A stretch of 64,000 nucleotides of DNA from an uncultured Oscillospiraceae bacterium. GTDB taxonomy: Bacteria; Bacillota; Clostridia; Oscillospirales; Ruminococcaceae. Below are positions 35,061-43,557 of the stretch, piece by piece (the stretch's first letter is position 1; each line of letters opens with the position of its first letter). The translations under genes were made by a program, and so were the position numbers. Where the stretch lies: NCBI GenBank assembly GCA_900547455.1, contig URGV01000005.1:1-64000 (forward strand), written 5' to 3'. The notes under the pieces are model-generated. The model saw nothing but the letters and a program-made list of their open reading frames with translations, searched no databases and had not been told where the DNA came from.

Positions 35061-35552
35061 GTGGAGAATCAACAGCCAAACATCAAAACCCGGGAGGAGG
35101 CCTGCCGCTGGGCAGTGATGCGGGTGCGCGCGCTGATTGCGGACGAGCGGGACTGGGTGGTCAACACCGCCAACGCCGCCGCGGCCATCTTTGAAAGTTG
35201 GAAGGAGGTCAGCTGGGCGGGCTTTTACCTGATGAAGCAGGGTGAGCTTGTGCTCGGACCCTTCCAGGGCAAACCGGCCTGCCGCTGCATCCAGGTTGGC
35301 AAGGGCGTCTGCGGGACAGCGGTGTCCGAGCGCAGAACCCAGATTGTGCCGGACGTCCACCAGTTTCCGGGCCACATCGCCTGTGACGGTGGCTCCAATT
35401 CGGAGATTGTGGTTCCGATGATGCGGGACGGCGAGGTGATCGGGGTCATCGACCTGGACAGCTACAGCTTTGAACGGTTTGATGAGCGCGAAGGGCAGGC
35501 GCTGGAACAGATTGCCCAAATGTTGGCGCAGGACTGTGACTGGAATCTGTAA
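35061..35552 (+). CDS. Free methionine (R)-sulfoxide reductase (GAF domain)
   Basis: 163 residues from a GTG start (AAGGGG upstream). A single GAF domain with the fRMsr cysteines: Cys pair in PACRCIQVG, the Cys in GKGVCGTAV and the Cys in HIACDGGSNSEIVVP. It reduces free methionine-R-sulfoxide with thioredoxin, giving oxidative-stress defence. Codon 35061 is preferred over the upstream TTG codons, which lie within the preceding gene. Confidence 0.9.
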   Translation: MENQQPNIKTREEACRWAVMRVRALIADERDWVVNTANAAAAIFESWKEVSWAGFYLMKQGELVLGPFQGKPACRCIQVGKGVCGTAVSERRTQIVPDVHQFPGHIACDGGSNSEIVVPMMRDGEVIGVIDLDSYSFERFDEREGQALEQIAQMLAQDCDWNL

Positions 35553-35590
35553 GCCAAGGAAGAACGACAAAGACAGAAAGGATGGGGCAG

Positions 35591-36097
35591 ATGGGAAAAC
35601 TGGCGGAAATCAAGGATATGGAGGAAGCGGTTGAAAACGGAAGCCAGGAAGCAAAGGAATTTATCGCTTTCACCAAGCGCCAGGCCGAGCACAACGCACT
35701 GGTGGAGAAGCTATTGAAGATTGTGGCGGGCTGCGCCATTGGCGTCGTTGCGGTGGCAGCGGTGTCGGCGCTTATTCTGGTACCGCGGGTAAGCGCGCTT
35801 GTCTCGGATGCCAATGCAATCACCGCACAGGCCAAGGAGATGCTGCCGCAGGCCGCACAGGCGGTCTCAGACGCGCAGCAGGTAGCGCAGCAGCTCAAGG
35901 ACGCCAACCCGCAGCAGCTGCTGGAGAACCTGAACGGCCTCTCTCAGCAGGGACAGCAGGCGCTGATCGAGAGCATGGAGGAGCTGAAGAAGGCGGTGGA
36001 TGTGCTGGAGTCGATCGACATCGAGGCGCTCAACGAGGCAGTGGACAATCTGGGGCAGGCGGTCAGCCCTCTGGCAAGGCTGTTTGGAGGGAGATAA
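35591..36097 (+). CDS. Hypothetical single-pass membrane protein
   Basis: 168 residues; family not recognised. A soluble Glu/Lys-rich N-terminus (1-38), one membrane helix (about 43-66, KIVAGCAIGVVAVAAVSALILVP), then a Gln/Ala-rich helical, coiled-coil-like outer region with QQ repeats to the end. It resembles small phage-tail-like or envelope spacer proteins in composition only. ATG 35591 is preferred over 35582 because AAAGGA sits 8 nt upstream of it. The next gene follows after 3 nt, so they are probably co-translated. Confidence 0.75.
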   Translation: MGKLAEIKDMEEAVENGSQEAKEFIAFTKRQAEHNALVEKLLKIVAGCAIGVVAVAAVSALILVPRVSALVSDANAITAQAKEMLPQAAQAVSDAQQVAQQLKDANPQQLLENLNGLSQQGQQALIESMEELKKAVDVLESIDIEALNEAVDNLGQAVSPLARLFGGR

Positions 36098-36100
36098 GGC

Positions 36101-36409
36101 ATGGACTATTCGGTCAAGGACTTTTACGTTCCCACCATCACCTACTTCACCAGCGGCAACAAGCTGACCGGCAGCCGCACCGGGATGAACTACAAGATGA
36201 CCCCCATCGAGGACAAGGAGATTCTGGTGCAGGTCTGGTACGGCCCGATGAACCTGGAGCACAGCGAGCTGGTCTGCGAGCAGACCTTTGCCATGGAGAA
36301 GGAGAGCATGGGGCAGATCGAGAGCTGGCTGTATGGACAGTACGACGTCTATCTCAAGACGCCACAGGCCAAAGACTACCGCAAAAAGGAAAAACAAAAG
36401 AACGCGTAA
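36101..36409 (+). CDS. Hypothetical protein
   Basis: 102 residues; not recognised. Mixed beta/alpha composition (ITYFTSGNKLTGSRTGMNYKM, ILVQVWYGPMNLEHSELVCE) and a basic C-terminal tail. No signal peptide or membrane helix. Placed 3 nt after the membrane protein gene and 13 nt before an acetyltransferase gene. GGAGGGAGA lies upstream of ATG 36101. Confidence 0.75.
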   Translation: MDYSVKDFYVPTITYFTSGNKLTGSRTGMNYKMTPIEDKEILVQVWYGPMNLEHSELVCEQTFAMEKESMGQIESWLYGQYDVYLKTPQAKDYRKKEKQKNA

Positions 36410-36422
36410 AGGGGAAAGCAGA

Positions 36423-36971
36423 ATGAAACAATCTTATGAGACCGAGCGCTTGCTGTTGCTGCCGGCCGCACAGCCTCAGGCCCAGATGGTGGCGGACTAT
36501 TACTGCCGGAATAAGGCTTTCTTTGAGCCGTTTGACCCGCAGCGGGAACCGAACTTTTTTACTGTGGATTATCAACGCAGGCTCCTTGTTCAGGACGAGG
36601 AAAACCGCGAGCGCGCCGTCGGCTTTCGTTTTTACATCGTGCCAAAGGAACAGCCGGGGCAGATCATCGGCATGGTGGCGCTCAACAACGTGGTGTGGGG
36701 CAGCTTCTGCTCCTGCTTTTTGGGGTATAAGCTGGACAAGGACTGGCTGCGCCAGGGCCTGATGAGTGAGGCGGTGAACGAGTGTGTCCGCATCGCCTTT
36801 GAGGAGCTGGGTCTGCACCGCATCGAGGCCAACATCATGCCGCGCAACATCGCTTCCCTCGGCGTTGTCCGCAGGTGCGGCTTTGTGGAGGAGGGCCTGG
36901 CCCGCAAGTATCTTAAAATCAACGGTGTCTGGGAGGACCACCTCCACATGGTGAAACTAAACGAGGACTAA
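36423..36971 (+). CDS. GNAT family N-acetyltransferase, RimJ/RimL-like
   Basis: 182 residues. Acetyltransf_3 pattern: TERLLLLPA start, LGYKLDKDWLRQGLMSEAVNECVRIAFEELGLHRIEANIMPRNIASLGVVRRCGFVEEGLARKY. This pattern fits RimJ/RimL/RimI-type enzymes acetylating ribosomal or other protein N-termini, or small amines. ATG 36423 follows GGGGAAAGCAG. Ends at a terminator. Confidence 0.88.
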   Translation: MKQSYETERLLLLPAAQPQAQMVADYYCRNKAFFEPFDPQREPNFFTVDYQRRLLVQDEENRERAVGFRFYIVPKEQPGQIIGMVALNNVVWGSFCSCFLGYKLDKDWLRQGLMSEAVNECVRIAFEELGLHRIEANIMPRNIASLGVVRRCGFVEEGLARKYLKINGVWEDHLHMVKLNED

Positions 36972-36997
36972 AAAGGCAAGAGAAAAACAGATGAACT

Positions 36998-37035
36998 TTC
37001 CTCCGTGCAGGATGATGGGCGCGGAGGAATTTTTA
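36998..37035 (+). terminator. Intrinsic terminator after the RimJ/L-like gene
   Basis: An 11-bp stem with one T-G pair (36998-37008 with 37019-37029) is followed by TTTTTATT. The rest of the gap to 37271 is AT-rich without features. Confidence 0.8.
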
Positions 37036-37271
37036 TTGAGCAAAAACAGGTTAAATTTTGTCGGAAAGAATGAAAAAGGTCGCAGCGCAAGAAATTCTAT
37101 AGATATAAAACAAAAATATTTTTATACAGAAAGTACAAATAATGAAATGGTAAAATATGCACAATAGATGTATTTTTTTGCGGGTTTCAAGGATTATTGT
37201 GAACAGTCTGGAAATAATTACCAAATATAGTATAAAAATATATGCCTTAATCACGAAAAATATATAGTATA

Positions 37272-37300
37272 TTGACAATAAACTTTCCTTTTACTATAGT
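37272..37300 (+). promoter_or_regulatory. Promoter of substrate-binding protein copy 4
   Basis: TTGACA (37272-37277), 17-bp spacer, TATAGT (37295-37300). The leader is only about 85 nt and lacks the hairpins of copies 2 and 3. Confidence 0.85.
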
Positions 37301-37392
37301 ATGAATCAGCAAGCAACGATTATAGTAGAAGTTTGAGAAAAAATTCACAGCTCAACAATCACAGCAATGTGATGACAAGGAGGAAGATGATA

Positions 37393-39414
37393 ATGAAAAA
37401 GACGATCTCCAAACTGCTGGCTCTTGCTTTGACTGCGGCGTTGGTTCTGACAGGCTGCGGCGGAGGCACAGGGGAAGAGGTAAACGGAGGAGAAAACACC
37501 GGATCAACAGAAAATGGCGGCGGGGAATCGACCGGAGACAGCGCGGCTGCCGAGGGTGACATCACCGATCTGGTTATCCCGAAGCTGCTGACCCGTGAGC
37601 TGGAAACCTTCAACTGGCTGTACAGCCAGCGTTCGGAGGACAGCGAAAACCTGACCCAGCTGGTGGACGGTTTGCTGGAGCCTACCACCGACGGTACATT
37701 GGCTCCTTCGATTGCTGAGGAGTGGGGAACAGAGGACCAGGGCAAGACCTGGACCTTTAAAATCCGTGAAGGTGTCAAATGGGTTGACATGAACGGAAAC
37801 GAAAAGGGAGAAGTGGTAGCGGAGGATTTTGCTACCGGCCTGGAGTGGGTGCTCAATTTCTACAAGAATGATTCTTCCAATACTTCGATGCCGCTGGAGA
37901 TGATCGAGGGCGCTGAAGAATATTATGAGTACACGAAAACCCTCTCCAAAGAGGAAGCCTATGCCCTGACTGCAGATGAAGGCTCCAAGTTCAGAGAAAC
38001 GGTCGGCATCGAAACGCCGGACGAGTACACCGTCGTCTACACCTGCCTGGCCGAGAAGCCGTACTTTGACACGCTGGCCACCTATCAGTCTTTGTACCCA
38101 ATGTCCAAGGCAATGATCGAGGAACTGGGCGGCATCGACGCGACCAAGGCCATGAATAACGAGACGATGTGGTACAACGGTCCCTACACCATGACCTCCT
38201 ACATCCAGGGCAACGAGAAGATCTTTACCAAGAACCCGCTCTATTGGGACACCGAGTGCACCCGCTTTAACACCGTCACCTTCAAGATGGTGGAATCCAC
38301 CGATGTGGCCTTCCAGCTGTATCAGGCGGGGGATCTGGACTATGTCGACCTGAGCGAGAGCAACCTGACCACCATCGCAAGGGACCCCAACAACGAATAC
38401 TACGATTACCTGGTACCGGCAGTTCCGTCCAAGCACTCCTATCAGTTCCACTTTAACTACAACAAGAACAACGAAGACGGCACCAAGGACACCAACTGGA
38501 ACACCGCAATTGCAAATGAAGCGTTCCGCAAATCCTGGTACTATGGCCTGAACCTGTCTGAGTATTGGAAGAGAACCAACGCGATCGACCCATTTGCCTG
38601 CGAAAACAACTTCTATACCATGCCTGGTCTGGTATACACCTCTGACGGCACTGAGTACACCGAACTGGTACGGGAAGCGATGGGGCTGAAAGAATCCGAT
38701 GGTGTAACCCCGGCCCGCATCGACGCTGATTTGGCGCAGCAATATAAAGAGCAGGCGATTGAGGAACTGACTGCCTTGGGCGTCACCTTCCCGGTAGAGG
38801 TGGATTACCACATTTCTGCTTCCAGCCAGACAGCTCTGGACAGCGCAAATGTACTGGCACAGGCATTTTCTGACGGTCTGGGCGACGACTATGTCAAGCT
38901 GAATATCTGCACTTATATTTCCAGCGTCAACACCGAAGTCATCGCACCGCATCTGCACTCCTTTGTGCTCAACGGCTGGGGCGCCGACTACGGTGACCCG
39001 CAGAACTATCTGGCACAGGAATGCTACGGCATGGATAACGCCGACTATTCCGCAAACTATTCGTATATCAACGAGATTACCGAAACGGATGAGACAAACG
39101 AAGACCTGATCGCAGCCTATCAGGAATACACCGCCATGGTAGAAGCGGCTGACGCAATCACCGAAGATCTGGATGAGCGTTATCAGGCTTACGCCGAGGC
39201 GGAGGCTTACCTGCTGGAGCATGTACTGGTGCTCCCGTGCAACTACAGCGTTGGCTGGTGCCTGAGCAAGGTTGACAATGACAGCAAAATGTATGCGATG
39301 TACGGCAGCCAGAACGAAAAGATGAAGAACTGGGAGACCAAATCTGAGGGCTATACCAGTGAGGAAAAAGGGGTGGCGGACCAGATCGCAGCCTATACCG
39401 CAGAGAATGCGTAA
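37393..39414 (+). CDS. Peptide ABC transporter substrate-binding lipoprotein (copy 4)
   Basis: 673 residues, lipobox LVLTGC (Cys22), Gly/Glu-rich linker and an SBP_bac_5 domain. It lies 32 kb from copies 1-3 but is nearly as similar to them as they are to each other. Its N-terminal domain has copy 2 residues (TFNWLYSQR, NLTQLVDGLLE), its central part copy 3 residues (SEYWKRTNAIDPFACENN, CTYISSVNTEV). ATG 37393 follows AAGGAGGAAG; upstream in-frame codons precede the signal peptide. It is a single-gene unit with strong promoter and terminator and no permease genes. Confidence 0.93.
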   Translation: MKKTISKLLALALTAALVLTGCGGGTGEEVNGGENTGSTENGGGESTGDSAAAEGDITDLVIPKLLTRELETFNWLYSQRSEDSENLTQLVDGLLEPTTDGTLAPSIAEEWGTEDQGKTWTFKIREGVKWVDMNGNEKGEVVAEDFATGLEWVLNFYKNDSSNTSMPLEMIEGAEEYYEYTKTLSKEEAYALTADEGSKFRETVGIETPDEYTVVYTCLAEKPYFDTLATYQSLYPMSKAMIEELGGIDATKAMNNETMWYNGPYTMTSYIQGNEKIFTKNPLYWDTECTRFNTVTFKMVESTDVAFQLYQAGDLDYVDLSESNLTTIARDPNNEYYDYLVPAVPSKHSYQFHFNYNKNNEDGTKDTNWNTAIANEAFRKSWYYGLNLSEYWKRTNAIDPFACENNFYTMPGLVYTSDGTEYTELVREAMGLKESDGVTPARIDADLAQQYKEQAIEELTALGVTFPVEVDYHISASSQTALDSANVLAQAFSDGLGDDYVKLNICTYISSVNTEVIAPHLHSFVLNGWGADYGDPQNYLAQECYGMDNADYSANYSYINEITETDETNEDLIAAYQEYTAMVEAADAITEDLDERYQAYAEAEAYLLEHVLVLPCNYSVGWCLSKVDNDSKMYAMYGSQNEKMKNWETKSEGYTSEEKGVADQIAAYTAENA

Positions 39415-39436
39415 GCAGAAGTCCTGTTTTATAACC

Positions 39437-39476
39437 AAAAAGGAAAAGCTCCCGGCGAAGGGAGCTTTTCCTTTTT
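39437..39476 (+). terminator. Intrinsic terminator after copy 4
   Basis: A perfect 17-bp stem, 39437-39453 with 39460-39476, ending in TTTTT. Confidence 0.92.
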
Positions 39477-39489
39477 GAGAGAAAGGATT

Positions 39490-39553
39490 AAAAAGCGGGC
39501 ATCCTCTAGACAATCAATAGAAGGGTGAGGAGAAAACTATTGACCTTGCCCGC
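39490..39553 (-). terminator. Terminator of the VTC/DUF4956/beta-helix operon
   Basis: On the minus strand GCGGGCA pairs with TGCCCGC, enclosing an inner CAATAG/CTATTG stem, followed by TTTTTAA. The nested shape is unusual for a terminator. Confidence 0.6.
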
Positions 39554-39560
39554 GGAGATA

Positions 39561-42053
39561 TCATGAATTGCTCTGCCCGATTACGTCAGCAGATTCTGCG
39601 GCGGAGGAATCCTCGCTGCCGGGCTGTGTTTCGGGGGCTGTGCCGTCGGTTGGAGGAGCTGTTTCCTCCTGACCGGACGGGCGCTGTCCGCCGCGGCCGC
39701 CCATACCACCAAAGCCCTGGCTTGCTTCGCTGCCGTCCGAGGAGATGCTGGTGACGCCGTCGGTCAGGGTGACATCGCACAGCTTGGTGCCGCCGGTCAG
39801 CTCACCCATGGTGATGATCTGGCTGTCTGAATTGGCGTCGCCGCCGGTGTACAGGCTGAGTGTCTGGCCGGAGGCCATACTCTCAGTGCAGATGACAGCG
39901 GAAGAGAAGGAGATAGGCGCTTCCAGTGAGCAGACGATCTGTCCGTTTTTGTCGCACAGGCTCAAGCGTGTTCCTGCCTGCTGCCTCTCACTCCAGGTCA
40001 CCATCAAAACAGCGTGGCTGTCATCCGGTTCAACCGACTGCGCCATCCCTGCGGTGCCAAGTGCAGCCAGAGTGCCGCCGGTGATGCTGGCCTCCCCATC
40101 ATAGTCCAACGCGCTGTCCGCGCCGCCTTCGGAGCCAAAAACAATGACAGTGCCGCCGGAAATGGTTATGTCGCCGTTGCTGTCAATGCCGTCTCCGCCG
40201 GTGACGGAGGTGTTTTCTCCGACACCGGCCTGCACGATCAAAGTGCCGCCGCTGATGTTGAGGAGGGTGTTGTCCTCTGGAATACCGATTCCCATTCCCA
40301 TGCCGCCTCCAGGCTGCGGCGGCTGGGCCTGTTCCTCTGTTTGCCCGGCGGAGTTTGTCGTCTCACTGCCGGATTGTCCGGTGGAGTCGCTTGTCTCACT
40401 GCCGGTTTGTTCAGTGGAGTTTGTTGTTTCACTGTTGGTTTGTCCGGTGCTGGCCGCGGTCTGTGTGGGCTCAGCGGTCTCGGCTTGAGTGGACTCAGTG
40501 GCTTCGGTGGTTGTAGTTGCTTCCTTTAAGACGAGCGCCCCATCCACCAGGTCAAAGTCGCCGCCGCCGGCTGCATTGAGGCCGTCGTCGCTGGCGCTGA
40601 CATGGATGGTGCCGCCGGAGATGTCGATCTGTGCAGCTTCCAGTCCCTCGTAGCTTTCGTCGACGTTGATGGTGCCGCCGGAGATAGTGAGGTAGGCGTC
40701 GCCGTGCATGCCGTCGTCGCCGGTGCGGATGGTGAAGCTGCCGTCATGGATGGAAATGCTGTAGTTGGAGTGGACCGCGTCGTCAGCAGAATCGATGTCA
40801 AAGCTGCCGCCGTTGATAGTCAGGTTCTGCCCGGCCTTCAGGCCTTTGGTGCTGACGGTGGTGTCGCTGTCATCGGCGGAGGTGTCGTCAAACTCGTCCC
40901 AATCAAATCCCATTGCCGGGTCGAAGGAGAAGTCTCCGCTCTCGCCGATAGTCATTTCGGGGCTGTCCGTGGTGGTTTCATCGGTCGTTTCGGAGGGGAG
41001 TTCAGGCGGCTGCACTGTACTGTCAGCCGGCGGTTCGGCCATTTCAGGAGGCTGCGCTGCATCGTCAGCTGTTTGCGTATCGCCGCTCATTTCGGGCGGT
41101 TGTGTGCCGCCCGGCATCCGTCCGCCGCCACCGCCGCCGAACATCATCGAGTCGGTATGATCCGGACCGTTTTCCGCCCCACCACCGCTGAGGATGGTGA
41201 AGTCACCGCCGTTGATGGTCAGGTCGGTTTCGGCTTGGATGCCGTCGCCGGAGGAGGTGATGGTGTAGGTACCGCCGTCAATCTGCACCCAGCCCTTATC
41301 TGCGTCCTCAGTGTTGCTGGCCTGGATGCCGTCCTTTTCGGAGGTGAGATTGAAGGTGCCGTCCAGGATGCAGACCGAGTCGTTGCCGCGCAGCGCGTGG
41401 CTGACCGAGGTGACGTTGTAGGTGCCGCCGGTGATCACGAGGTCGTCGTTTCCGGCGATGCCGTGTTTATAGTTGCCGGTTGCGGTGAGTGTACCGCTGC
41501 CGTTGAGGATCAAATCGTCCTTACTGAACAGCGCCGCGTCAGGGTTGTCATCGTCCTCGGCATAGGAGGCACCGTCTGTCAGGGTGTTTTCGCTGTCCGC
41601 GGCCAGGGTGACCTTCACCTTATCCGCGTTGCGCACCAGGATCGGGCTGCTGTCCGAGCAGGTAATCAATACTCCGTCCAGCACCAGCTGCACCTGGTCG
41701 GTATCGCCCGCGTCGACGATGATCTGCCCATCGGTGAGCTCCCCGCGCAGGATGTAGCAGCCTTCCCGGCTGATGGTGACGGTCGAGCCGCTGATGGTGA
41801 CGCCGGTGCCGTTCGATTCTGCGCTGTCCCCGGACAGGGTGATGAGGGCGGCGCTGCTTTCATCGTAGCTGTCATCCAGCTCATAGTCGGAGTAGGTATA
41901 GGTTTCCCGTGATTGTGTGGTGCTTTCGCTGGCTGTGCTCTCCCCAATGCTGCTGGAGGCGGTCTGTGCTGTCTGGGAACAGCCGGCGCACAGCAGCGCG
42001 ATACAAAGGCAGAGGATGCACAGCTTTTTCTTCCAAGATGGATGGATGTTCAA
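39561..42053 (-). CDS. Cthe_2159-like carbohydrate-binding beta-helix lipoprotein
   Basis: 830 residues from a TTG start (AGGAA upstream; no ATG precedes the signal peptide). Lipobox LLCAGC (Cys25). Two or three stretches of right-handed beta-helix type repeats (about 55-285, 400-520 and 590-690) contain many copies of the NGGTYTITSSGDGIQA pattern, as in the DUF4353 family whose C. thermocellum member Cthe_2159 binds cellulose and pectic polymers. They are joined by Pro/Glu-rich (TQPPEM, VQPPELP) and Thr/Ser/Gln-rich linkers; the latter is three 33-bp DNA repeats. Asp/Asn-rich turns suggest calcium binding. The C-terminus is Gly/Pro/Glu-rich with no anchor other than the lipid. It is last in an operon with DUF4956 and VTC genes. 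Confidence 0.85.
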   Translation of the reverse strand: MNIHPSWKKKLCILCLCIALLCAGCSQTAQTASSSIGESTASESTTQSRETYTYSDYELDDSYDESSAALITLSGDSAESNGTGVTISGSTVTISREGCYILRGELTDGQIIVDAGDTDQVQLVLDGVLITCSDSSPILVRNADKVKVTLAADSENTLTDGASYAEDDDNPDAALFSKDDLILNGSGTLTATGNYKHGIAGNDDLVITGGTYNVTSVSHALRGNDSVCILDGTFNLTSEKDGIQASNTEDADKGWVQIDGGTYTITSSGDGIQAETDLTINGGDFTILSGGGAENGPDHTDSMMFGGGGGGRMPGGTQPPEMSGDTQTADDAAQPPEMAEPPADSTVQPPELPSETTDETTTDSPEMTIGESGDFSFDPAMGFDWDEFDDTSADDSDTTVSTKGLKAGQNLTINGGSFDIDSADDAVHSNYSISIHDGSFTIRTGDDGMHGDAYLTISGGTINVDESYEGLEAAQIDISGGTIHVSASDDGLNAAGGGDFDLVDGALVLKEATTTTEATESTQAETAEPTQTAASTGQTNSETTNSTEQTGSETSDSTGQSGSETTNSAGQTEEQAQPPQPGGGMGMGIGIPEDNTLLNISGGTLIVQAGVGENTSVTGGDGIDSNGDITISGGTVIVFGSEGGADSALDYDGEASITGGTLAALGTAGMAQSVEPDDSHAVLMVTWSERQQAGTRLSLCDKNGQIVCSLEAPISFSSAVICTESMASGQTLSLYTGGDANSDSQIITMGELTGGTKLCDVTLTDGVTSISSDGSEASQGFGGMGGRGGQRPSGQEETAPPTDGTAPETQPGSEDSSAAESADVIGQSNS
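40339..40437 (-). repeat. Three tandem 33-bp repeats inside the beta-helix lipoprotein gene
   Basis: Units at 40339-40371, 40372-40404 and 40405-40437 encode an 11-residue SETTNSxGQTG-like linker repeat. In-frame length changes by slippage are expected. Confidence 0.8.
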
Positions 42054-42066
42054 AAAGGATTCCTAC

Positions 42067-42744
42067 TTATAATTCGTCCCGTATGGTGGATATCCGCCCA
42101 CAGACGATGTTCAGATTGCCGTTGCGGCAGCGGATCTCGTCCAGGAAGGATTTGTTGATGCCGCTGTCCTTCAGCCGCACCAGATAGCACAGCTCATACA
42201 GGCTGCCCATGTTGCTGGTCTTGACGTGGATCAGCTCGTGGCGGGTGGTGTATTTATCGAACAGGTCGTCAAACACACCCTCATAGTCCAGCGATTCGAG
42301 AATGGTGATCTTCAGCTCCCGGTCGGTGGCATTTGGCTCGGCAAAGCGGGTGTTGTAGAACAGAATATTGGCGATGGCGATGATGACCAGGAAGAAGAAG
42401 GCATAGCCGATGTAGCCCATGCCGGTGGCAAGGCCCAGCGCCATTGCCAGAAACAGGCTGGTGATTTCCCGTGCGCTGCCTGGAACCGAGCGGAAGCGCA
42501 CCAGGCTGAACGCACCCATCACGGCGACGCCGGCGCCCAGGTTGCCGTTAACCAGCATGATGACGGTCTGCACGATGACCGGCAGAAGGGACAGGGTGAC
42601 CACAAAGCTCTTGGTGTAGGTGTTGCGGTAGCAGTAAATCCCGGCGGAAAGAGCGCCCAGAATGACCGAGGAGAGGGTGCACAGCAGGATGGCCTGCCAG
42701 CTGACCGTGCCGGTGATGATGCTGGAAAAGAAGGTGTTAAGCAT
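42067..42744 (-). CDS. DUF4956 membrane protein
   Basis: 225 residues. Four or so membrane helices in the first 120 residues (WQAILLCTLSSVILGALSAGIY, FVVTLSLLPVIVQTVIMLV, LVRFRSVPGSAREITSLFLAMALGLATGMGYIGYAFFFLVII) and a soluble C-terminal domain (about 130-225). The AFSLVRFRSVPGSAREI block is characteristic of DUF4956. These proteins are regularly encoded beside VTC-type polyphosphate polymerases and may form the membrane part of that complex. ATG 42744 overlaps the VTC stop codon (8-nt overlap) and GGAGG lies 8 nt upstream, so translation is coupled. Confidence 0.9.
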   Translation of the reverse strand: MLNTFFSSIITGTVSWQAILLCTLSSVILGALSAGIYCYRNTYTKSFVVTLSLLPVIVQTVIMLVNGNLGAGVAVMGAFSLVRFRSVPGSAREITSLFLAMALGLATGMGYIGYAFFFLVIIAIANILFYNTRFAEPNATDRELKITILESLDYEGVFDDLFDKYTTRHELIHVKTSNMGSLYELCYLVRLKDSGINKSFLDEIRCRNGNLNIVCGRISTIRDEL

Positions 42745-43477
42745 AAAGTTTGCCTCCAAAGGTGTGTTTTTTTTCTAAGTCTGGGAAGAGATAGTTCTTG
42801 TAGCAGTAGCCGTACTTGGAGAAGGAGGTCGGGAAAACCGCCGCCTCATCTAAAAGGCAGCTCAGCCACAGCGGCATGGCACCCGGAATTTTGATCTCCA
42901 TCAGTACATGATCGGCCAGCGCATCCTGCAAGAGCGGATAGCCCCAGTCGCCGTCCGAGAGGGAGAGCTGGGTGTCGCGCCAGCGGATGTTATGGTCAAA
43001 GGTGATGCGCAGCTCCTCCTCCTCGGGGGAGAAGAAGGCCATGCGGTCGTAGGCCAGAAAGACCTTGGGCGAGGTGTGCCACAGGTGCTGGAACCAGTCG
43101 ATCTCGTGCAGGATCTGCCCGTCGCAGTGGGGGCGCTCCCCGGCAAAGAGGTATTCACGGCACTCCTCCAGCTGCATATCGACCCGGCGCTTGTAGACGA
43201 CGCCCTTGTATTTTTTCTTGAGTTCCAAAAAGACCGGGCTCTGCGCGTCCTCGGGGACGCCGTAGCTGCGCAGCCGCAGCTTTTCTTTGTAGACCGGCTT
43301 TTCCAGTGAGGAACGAATCAGCTGAAAATTGTCGGTATCAAAGTAGATGCTGCAGATGGTGTACAGCCCGTACTGGTCCAGCTGCATCCGCTCCTGGATT
43401 CCCTGCCGTACCGTGCGGTACTGTTGGGGGGAGAGTAGATACTTCTTTTCGTATCGTTTGAACGTTTTCTGTATCAT
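42737..43477 (-). CDS. VTC-domain polyphosphate polymerase family protein
   Basis: 246 residues, consisting of one VTC domain (PF09359 type). The tunnel-lining basic residues are visible in FKRYEKKYLL, VYKEKLRLRSYG, LELKKKYKGVVYKRRV and the acidic/basic MEIKIPGAMPLW strand. In yeast Vtc4 this domain makes polyphosphate from ATP at the membrane. The bacterial protein has no membrane helix and probably relies on DUF4956. Substrate use is inferred from fold only. ATG 43477 follows GAGGTG. First gene of a three-gene operon, divergent from a two-component system. Confidence 0.9.
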   Translation of the reverse strand: MIQKTFKRYEKKYLLSPQQYRTVRQGIQERMQLDQYGLYTICSIYFDTDNFQLIRSSLEKPVYKEKLRLRSYGVPEDAQSPVFLELKKKYKGVVYKRRVDMQLEECREYLFAGERPHCDGQILHEIDWFQHLWHTSPKVFLAYDRMAFFSPEEEELRITFDHNIRWRDTQLSLSDGDWGYPLLQDALADHVLMEIKIPGAMPLWLSCLLDEAAVFPTSFSKYGYCYKNYLFPDLEKKHTFGGKLYA

Positions 43478-43507
43478 ATGAACACCTCGTTTGGACGGTG
43501 GTTTTTG

Positions 43508-43536
43508 TTGACAACCAAAGAATAGCGCAATAAGCT
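43508..43536 (+). promoter_or_regulatory. Alternative upstream promoter for the acetyltransferase-RR-HK run
   Basis: TTGACA (43508-43513), 17-bp spacer, TAAGCT (43531-43536, a weak -10). No convincing pair was seen for the divergent VTC operon on the minus strand. Confidence 0.35.
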
Positions 43537-43557
43537 TAAATTAGTCTGAAAAATTCC

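Noticed and set aside
40339..40437. Short CRISPR-like array
   Set aside because: The 33-bp units are contiguous without spacers and encode an in-frame peptide repeat.
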